Positions 59,664 through 64,000 of a stretch of 64,000 nt of DNA are shown piece after piece. The stretch comes from an uncultured Oscillospiraceae bacterium (lineage in GTDB: Bacteria; Bacillota; Clostridia; Oscillospirales; Oscillospiraceae), in NCBI GenBank assembly GCA_934655875.1, contig CAKUHB010000002.1, forward strand, positions 62,001-126,000. The letters run 5' to 3'. The notes beneath the pieces are model-generated. The model searched no databases. It saw only the letters and a program-made list of their open reading frames with translations, and was not told the DNA's origin. Each line of letters starts with the position of its first letter. Position 1 is the first letter of the stretch. The position numbers and the translations under genes were made by a program.

Positions 59664-59692
59664 CCTCAACAAAATTACGGTTGTTGTTGCGT
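59664..59692. other. third, degenerate dif-like site
   Basis: CCTCAACAAAA (8 of 11 to the left arm), 7-bp centre TTACGGT, TGTTGTTGCGT (10 of 11 to the right arm). It could be the junction of a second insertion. The 59534-60137 interval otherwise holds only a terminator and AT-rich DNA. Confidence 0.5.
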
Positions 59693-59856
59693 TCACTCGT
59701 CCGAACTTCATAGCCGATTCAGATTTGTGACGTTCATCTTGATTTTTATTATACTCGACTCAGATGGAATGTCAAGAATTTTTTCACATAAAACTTGATT
59801 TATTTCCACTTAAAACCGATAAATTCTAAACTTATTTTTGAATATTAAGCTTCAAG

Positions 59857-59895
59857 ACAGCTCTGTTATCAGATTGTAACAGGGCTGTTATTTTT
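59857..59895 (+). terminator. terminator between the prophages
   Basis: ACAGCTCTGTTA / TAACAGGGCTGT stem followed by TATTTTTT. No gene close upstream on the + strand explains it. Confidence 0.75.
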
Positions 59896-60137
59896 TATAC
59901 GTACTTCCCCACAGATCGTGGGCTGGCCATACGGGAGAATATTGTGTCCTGCGGACGGCTGCGACGGGAAATATTCATCTGTCAAGCAGCTTTCGCGGCA
60001 TAAAACCAGTGTGCGCACTGGATTTATTCCACGGTCAACTTGACAGACGAAAATGTCCCGTCCGCACGGTGGGCAACCGAAATCGCACCGCGATTCCGGC
60101 AAGCCCAATCTTTCATTATGATAAAGGAGTGCGTACA

Positions 60138-60788
60138 ATGAAACAGACGATCAGAACGAGCAGGACGGCAGGATATTTGGAAAAGATTTTCAGGGCATTG
60201 AATGAGGACAGCTTCGGCGGCGAGCTGGAAGAACCTGTTATCACGATTCAGGACACGCCGACCGCATACGGGCATGTTACCGTTGGCAAGGCGTGGAGCG
60301 TCAAGGACAATCACCGGCACGAGCTTAACATTGCAGCCGGAACCCTACAGAGACCGATTGAAGAGGTCGTTGCGACCATGCTGCATGAAATGGTACATCT
60401 TTACAACCTACAGCATGAAATTCAGGATTGCAGCCGGGGCGGCACGTACCACAACAAGAAATTCCGGGATGAAGCACAGAAGCACATGCTGACGGTTGAA
60501 CATCATGAGAAATATGGATGGACGATCACGAAGCCGACAGAGGAACTGATTGACTACGTAATCAATAAGGGATGGGAAGATATCATGATGAACCGAGCGT
60601 CTTTCCCCTTCTCGATCGGCGGCGGCAGCAAAGGCAAACCGTCAGACGAATCCGGCACAGAGAAGCCGAAGCCAAAGAGCAATAGCAGGAAATATGTGTG
60701 CCCGAAATGCAAAACGATCATCAGAGCGACGCGGGCGGTGAATGTGGTATGTGGAGATTGCAATATTCCGTTTGAATTAGAAGTATGA
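60138..60788 (+). CDS. SprT-like zinc metalloprotease domain protein
   Basis: A 216-residue protein with the metal motif HEMVH (about residues 77-81) and a further His-rich segment, and a C-terminal zinc ribbon (CPKCKTIIRATRAVNVVCGDC, in part). SprT/Spartan-like proteases act on DNA-protein crosslinks; family members are frequent on phages and mobile elements. aaaggag precedes the ATG. It sits between the two prophages and belongs clearly to neither. Confidence 0.88.
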   Translation: MKQTIRTSRTAGYLEKIFRALNEDSFGGELEEPVITIQDTPTAYGHVTVGKAWSVKDNHRHELNIAAGTLQRPIEEVVATMLHEMVHLYNLQHEIQDCSRGGTYHNKKFRDEAQKHMLTVEHHEKYGWTITKPTEELIDYVINKGWEDIMMNRASFPFSIGGGSKGKPSDESGTEKPKPKSNSRKYVCPKCKTIIRATRAVNVVCGDCNIPFELEV

Positions 60789-60912
60789 CAGAGGGGCGAA
60801 AGCCCCTCTCCCCTTTTCATTGACAGAATCGTATAAATATTGTAAGATTGAAGCAGCGAGAGGTATAAACAAAATCTTCGATATTGTTTATGAAATTTAG
60901 AATTGAAAAGGT

Positions 60913-60940
60913 ATTATTGATATTTTTGAATATCAATAAT
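60913..60940. repeat. 28-bp perfect palindrome
   Basis: ATTATTGATATT, four bases TTTG, AATATCAATAAT. It lies 27 bp before the next gene. It may be an operator or RNA hairpin; its 11+6+11 geometry also equals that of a dif-type site, but the arms differ from those at 54031. Confidence 0.5.
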
Positions 60941-60966
60941 CAAATTTACTGTAAGAGGGCTGTGAA

Positions 60967-61167
60967 ATGAAAAAGTGCGAAAATACATACATTGCACAAC
61001 AATGTATCAGCATGAAAGCCACGATTCAGAATTTCAAACTGGGGCTGAAAATGGCAAGCATGAAGGATGACGGAATCACCGACAAAGAGGAAGCAAAGCT
61101 GATAAAGGCGGTCACAAAAGATCTTGACCGACTTGAAAAAACACTCAATTCCTATGAATTTGTATAA
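60967..61167 (+). CDS. small helical protein of unknown function
   Basis: A 66-residue charged protein (MKKCENTYIAQQCISMKATI...) with two helices, no membrane segment. agaggg precedes the ATG. It converges on the prophage-2 zot gene. Not recognised. Confidence 0.6.
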   Translation: MKKCENTYIAQQCISMKATIQNFKLGLKMASMKDDGITDKEEAKLIKAVTKDLDRLEKTLNSYEFV

Positions 61168-61207
61168 AAAACTCCCGCGTGCGCATGTGCTGCACGCGGG
61201 AGTTTTT
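61166..61207. terminator. bidirectional terminator
   Basis: AAAAACTCCCGCGTGC / GCACGCGGGAGTTTTT stem between convergent genes. Confidence 0.92.
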
Positions 61208-61949
61208 ACCATCTGTCCCATTGCTTCTGCGGGTATTCTTCACGGGAAATCGTGTTGAACATCTTCCAGAGCGGCGGAGAGAAAATGATCTTTGTCGACC
61301 ACGGAACGAAGTAATATTCGTCGATGATCTCCTTTGACATGTCGTTGATACCAACACGTTTCTTGATCTGCCGCCGATGGATGAACCACGGCAGCAGCCC
61401 CTTCTTCACGACATAGAGCTTTTGCGCAAGCGTCCTTATCTTTTTATCCATATCGTCAAAGCCCTGACTGAAAACATCAATGGCAAGCTGATAATGCCGA
61501 TGGTACTTGTAAAAATACAGGGACTTCTTGGAGAAATCCTTGAAATCACGGTTGTTGTATTCAATACCGGCTTCATCAATGATAACACGGCCGCCTGAAA
61601 TCATGTACGTACCGATATCCTTTTTCGGGTCGAGCTGGTAACAGCCGGTAATCGGAACATTCGACCAAACCGGAATCCCACGCTTAAGGTCGTGGCGCGC
61701 CAGATATGCGGCGTAAGTGGTTTTACCGCTTCCGGGTACACCAAAATAGATACTGACTATCTGAGGCGGCAGGCGCTTTTTAGCAGCCTTCTGAGGGTTC
61801 TTCTGGAAAAACGATAGAATAGATTTTTTATGATGCGCTGCGTAACGCGGAGCAGTCGGCGCAGGCATCTCTTGAGCAGGTGCAGGAGCTTCTTCATCGT
61901 GCGTATCCCCTATCAGATTTTTGATAAAAGCAAATTCGTTATCATCCAT
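61206..61949 (-). CDS. zot: Zot-type morphogenesis ATPase (gpI) of prophage 2
   Basis: A 247-residue P-loop ATPase: Walker A GVPGSGKTT (about residues 70-78) and Walker B GGRVIIDEAG. An extra Pro/Ala-rich N-terminal region of about 60 residues with a basic patch replaces the N-terminal membrane helix of the prophage-1 protein. Virion assembly motor. No C-terminal membrane helix is obvious. Confidence 0.92.
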   Translation of the reverse strand: MDDNEFAFIKNLIGDTHDEEAPAPAQEMPAPTAPRYAAHHKKSILSFFQKNPQKAAKKRLPPQIVSIYFGVPGSGKTTYAAYLARHDLKRGIPVWSNVPITGCYQLDPKKDIGTYMISGGRVIIDEAGIEYNNRDFKDFSKKSLYFYKYHRHYQLAIDVFSQGFDDMDKKIRTLAQKLYVVKKGLLPWFIHRRQIKKRVGINDMSKEIIDEYYFVPWSTKIIFSPPLWKMFNTISREEYPQKQWDRW

Positions 61950-61964
61950 GTTTGTACCTCATTA

Positions 61965-62162
61965 TTAAAATGACTGCCGTACATCATACGGCGGGCGGAA
62001 AGAATCATCATAAAGCTTCTGAATCCCGAGCGTTGCAAGCGCTAGAAATAAGGTAGCGTCAGGAACAAAAGTATACGCCGGAAAATCAGTACGCAGCTGC
62101 ATAACCGCTGTCAGGACGGAATCAGGGACAGTTAAGTTAATTCGTTTATTCGAGCTTGGCAT
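61965..62162 (-). CDS. ribbon-helix-helix-like DNA-binding protein
   Basis: A 65-residue protein (MPSSNKRINLTVPDSVLTAVMQL...) whose start INLTVPD followed by two helices is typical of ribbon-helix-helix proteins. ATG at 62162 was chosen over the longer frame because aaagtggg precedes it. It lies between coat and zot, a place occupied only by a terminator in prophage 1; it may tune zot expression. Confidence 0.7.
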   Translation of the reverse strand: MPSSNKRINLTVPDSVLTAVMQLRTDFPAYTFVPDATLFLALATLGIQKLYDDSFRPPYDVRQSF

Positions 62163-62244
62163 TGTAACACCCACTTTCTTTTCGTAACTCCAGATATAAA
62201 AATGGTGGAGCGCGGAGGGAGAGCCGCGCCCCACATAGAAGCGG

Positions 62245-62433
62245 TCAGACGTTCAGCAGACGCTTGAACAGGCCGACGCCAAGACCGACAAGCGGAATTG
62301 CGCAGAACAGCAGAAGAATCGGCGTGCTGACGATGGTAGAACCAACCGTACCAGCCCAGCCAATTGCCGTGGTGAAGACCTCACCGATAGACGAAAGTAG
62401 CGTTGCGATCGTGACAGTTGCACCAGCTTCCAT
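62245..62433 (-). CDS. major coat protein (pVIII-like), copy 2
   Basis: A 62-residue protein (MEAGATVTIATLLSSIGEVF...) with a C-terminal hydrophobic helix and basic FKRLLNV end. aaaggatg precedes the ATG. It aligns end to end with the prophage-1 coat protein and is about 70% identical to the copy just upstream over their shared length. Confidence 0.87.
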   Translation of the reverse strand: MEAGATVTIATLLSSIGEVFTTAIGWAGTVGSTIVSTPILLLFCAIPLVGLGVGLFKRLLNV

Positions 62434-62468
62434 AATTCATCATCCTTTCATATCATGTTTTTCTGAGA

Positions 62469-62639
62469 TTAGACGTTCAGCAGACGCTTGAACAGGCCGA
62501 CACCGAGACCGACCAGAGGAATGGCACAGAACAGGAGCAGGAGCGGCGTACCGACAACGGTTTCACCGACCTTACCAGCCCAGCCGATAGCAACCGTGAA
62601 GATAGAGCCAATGGACGAGAGAATTTCAGTCATTTTCAT
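62469..62639 (-). CDS. major coat protein (pVIII-like), copy 1
   Basis: A 56-residue protein (MKMTEILSSIGSIFTVAIGW...) ending CAIPLVGLGVGLFKRLLNV, the same last 19 residues as the next gene. It lacks the first several residues of copy 2. aaggaag precedes the ATG. Too short for many gene finders. Confidence 0.85.
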   Translation of the reverse strand: MKMTEILSSIGSIFTVAIGWAGKVGETVVGTPLLLLFCAIPLVGLGVGLFKRLLNV

Positions 62640-62697
62640 TCACTTCCTTTCATCATTTTTCTTTACAATATCAGTATTTCTACTGCTACGTAACGTT

Positions 62698-62847
62698 TCA
62701 AAGGCGGCAAGAACGTATAAAGTTAAGCACAACGCCAACAACAAAGCACATCAACACCATTCCTACAAAATATACAATTGGTTCAGAAAGCAGCCAGTCG
62801 GCAAGCTTGCCGAGCATCTGCACATTGAAATCGAGCATTTCAGACAC
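62698..62847 (-). CDS. small membrane protein of prophage 2 (D)
   Basis: A 49-residue protein starting at GTG (MSEMLDFNVQMLGKLADWLL...), with SEPIVYFVGM matching AEPICYFVGF of prophage 1. It overlaps the end of the previous gene by 8 bp, as its prophage-1 counterpart does. Confidence 0.75.
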   Translation of the reverse strand: MSEMLDFNVQMLGKLADWLLSEPIVYFVGMVLMCFVVGVVLNFIRSCRL

Positions 62848-63424
62848 GCTTTAACACCCCCGCAACAATTTTGAAGAAGCAGATCACGAGAATTGCAAAC
62901 AGGACAACGTCAGCAATCCACGCCCAGTCGACCGAAGCAATACCGGAAGCGTTATAGGGCGTATATTCACCGAACAGCCTTTCCGTCAGGGATTCACCAG
63001 AGCCGCCCTGAATCCACGCGCCGCCTGTTTCATCGTCAGTCTGAATGGCGAATACGTTCACCTGAGAATTGCCGGTCAGGCGTTCCTGATGAATCAGTGT
63101 AGCATCGTCCGGATTTAGAGTATCGTCGGCAGCATCGGAATCGTTGTCCGTCTCCCCTGTTTCGGATTCTGATTCACTGGACGCTGGTTCGGTCTGTGTA
63201 TCTTCTTTTGAAATATTATTTTCAAGCTGTGCATTATCCGAAGCGGTTGTTCCCATGTCGACGGGATAGCCGGATGAATCGTAATAGCGTCCTTCATACA
63301 GATAAAAGCCGGTTTCTTCATCCATCTGCGCGGCGGTAAACTGGTCGAATGTCAGCGGCTCAACAGCAAGAACAGGCAGCGCAAGCACAAGCACAATGCA
63401 GAAAACAAGAATCAGTCGTTTCAT
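62840..63424 (-). CDS. secreted acidic, membrane-anchored protein of prophage 2 (pIII-like candidate)
   Basis: A 194-residue protein: signal peptide (MKRLILVFCIVLVLALPVLA), an acidic Ser/Glu/Asp/Thr-rich linker (about residues 65-110) and a C-terminal membrane helix with KRV end. Same position and layout as 57532-58236 of prophage 1. Candidate adsorption protein exposed at the virion tip; sequence outside the signal peptide is poorly conserved, as expected for receptor binding. Confidence 0.75.
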   Translation of the reverse strand: MKRLILVFCIVLVLALPVLAVEPLTFDQFTAAQMDEETGFYLYEGRYYDSSGYPVDMGTTASDNAQLENNISKEDTQTEPASSESESETGETDNDSDAADDTLNPDDATLIHQERLTGNSQVNVFAIQTDDETGGAWIQGGSGESLTERLFGEYTPYNASGIASVDWAWIADVVLFAILVICFFKIVAGVLKRV

Positions 63425-63663
63425 TTTGTATCATCCCTTCTTTTTTCGTTAACCTTGATCGAACCATTATTTCCGCCGCGCTGGGAGCCGCCGCGAAAGG
63501 AGCCGAAGACCTTCCCGAGAAATCCGACGCTGACCACGGCTACAGACGAGCCGAGCAGAAGCACGCCAAGGGAAAAGGTTGTGCCTGGAATGGTGAAGGA
63601 TTCAATGACCTTCCATGAATTTGAAAGCCATGCGCCGAGAAGCTGCAATAAATCAGTTGACAT
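63421..63663 (-). CDS. small membrane protein of prophage 2 (C)
   Basis: An 80-residue protein with TIPGTTFSLGVLLL leading into a membrane helix and a Gly/Arg/Asn/Lys-rich tail. Homologous to 57311-57526. It overlaps the next gene by 4 bp. Confidence 0.8.
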   Translation of the reverse strand: MSTDLLQLLGAWLSNSWKVIESFTIPGTTFSLGVLLLGSSVAVVSVGFLGKVFGSFRGGSQRGGNNGSIKVNEKRRDDTK

Positions 63664-63673
63664 AAATACACCC

Positions 63674-63838
63674 CTAGATGAATGGAATAAAGGACTTCAA
63701 AAGAGACACAGCATCGGAGACAAACGCAATGATAATGCGCACCAGCTTGACAACGACGATAAAGCCGAAGAAAGAAACGGCAGCAATTGCAAGGACTTTC
63801 AGCGCAGGCGGCATCCACGAGAACAGAGCAGCAAACAC
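63674..63838 (-). CDS. small membrane protein of prophage 2 (B)
   Basis: A 54-residue protein starting at GTG (MFAALFSWMPPALKVLAIAA...), one long hydrophobic helix and an IPFI end. gggggtg precedes the start. Counterpart of 57153-57302. Confidence 0.75.
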   Translation of the reverse strand: MFAALFSWMPPALKVLAIAAVSFFGFIVVVKLVRIIIAFVSDAVSLLKSFIPFI

Positions 63839-63849
63839 AGCTTCACCCC

Positions 63850-63990
63850 CTAATCAATCAGCTGAATCAGGCCAATAATCACAAAGAGTGCGGCAACGGC
63901 CAGAATCAGACTTTGCACAATACCGGGAAGCAGGCTCCAAAGAGAAACCATGAAAGCACCGAAGCCGGTCAGATCATTAAAGTTATCCAT
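63850..63990 (-). CDS. small membrane protein of prophage 2 (A)
   Basis: A 46-residue protein (MDNFNDLTGFGAFMVSLWSL...) with one membrane helix and the end GLIQLID. Counterpart of 56997-57146 by position. Its ribosome-binding site is cut by the window edge. Confidence 0.7.
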   Translation of the reverse strand: MDNFNDLTGFGAFMVSLWSLLPGIVQSLILAVAALFVIIGLIQLID

Positions 63991-64000
63991 TATGAATCAC

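Larger units (their letters stand above)
61206..64000 (-). mobile_element. inovirus-like prophage 2, partial (runs off the right edge)
   Basis: Minus-strand genes from the right edge: three small membrane proteins, a secreted acidic membrane-anchored protein, another small membrane protein, two tandem coat proteins, a ribbon-helix-helix protein and a Zot ATPase. Order and several sequences match prophage 1. Replication genes should lie beyond 64000. GC is higher than in prophage 1. All visible starts are ATG or GTG. Confidence 0.87.

Noticed and set aside
1..64000. CRISPR arrays, IS elements and rRNA genes
   Set aside because: No regularly spaced repeats, transposase genes with terminal repeats, or rRNA sequence seen on either strand.

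Overview
The window reads as a chromosome segment of a spore-forming, Gram-positive gut-type clostridium, most likely from the Oscillospiraceae/Ruminococcaceae. The basis is high GC, the full spoIIA (spoIIAA-spoIIAB-sigF) and spoIIIA (AA to AH) operons, yunB and a cwlD-like amidase, T-box control of aminoacyl-tRNA synthetases, and clostridial gene order. The assignment rests on gene content and order alone.

Layout. 1-12.6 kb: rsmD, coaD, a coiled-coil gene, a T-box valS operon, the forespore sigma-F operon, pcrA, yunB, ligA and a metallo-beta-lactamase-fold gene. 12.6-19.2 kb: two small multidrug-resistance-like transporters, two TetR regulators with visible promoters and palindromic operators, a GNAT gene and a two-gene ABC exporter. 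19.3-22.6 kb: a 3.25-kb integrative element (tyrosine integrase, excisionase-like HTH, two small ORFs) that has split a tRNA-Arg(CCT) gene in its anticodon loop. It carries a complete tRNA-Arg(CCT) of its own, placed where the promoter of the broken tRNA would transcribe it. 22.7-40 kb: the spoIIIA operon, Asp23, then a long operon nusB, tsaD-like, xseA, xseB, ispA, a large noncoding RNA, oapA-like, dxs, tlyA, nadK, argR, recN. That gene order, with about 600 bp of structured noncoding DNA between ispA and the membrane-protein gene, marks the RNA as OLE. 40-53 kb: a Tyr T-box with tyrS, small regulators, an AlkZ-like glycosylase, an amidase, radA, an HD hydrolase and a branched-chain amino-acid ABC transporter.

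53-64 kb is the accessory region. A Xer-type recombinase gene (52974-53960) lies 70 bp from a perfect 11+6+11 dif-like palindrome. From this site an inovirus-like (filamentous phage) prophage runs rightward to about 59592, where the right half of the site recurs. A third, degenerate site lies at 59664-59692. After a SprT-like gene and a small ORF, a second inovirus-like prophage runs leftward from the window edge to 61206. The two share gene order, with small membrane proteins, a secreted acidic protein, a 62-residue major coat protein and a Zot-type ATPase.

The most unusual signal is in prophage 1. It encodes a tRNA with anticodon CUG whose acceptor stem matches the initiator tRNA (unpaired A1/A72, then G2-C71, C3-G70, G4-C69, G5-C68, G6-C67). 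The gene directly downstream and the major coat gene both have CAG, not ATG/GTG/TTG, at the position fixed by the ribosome-binding site, by the signal peptide and, for the coat gene, by exact length match to its prophage-2 homologue. Two more genes have ATA and ATC there. I infer that the phage may start some structural proteins at CAG using its own initiator-like tRNA.
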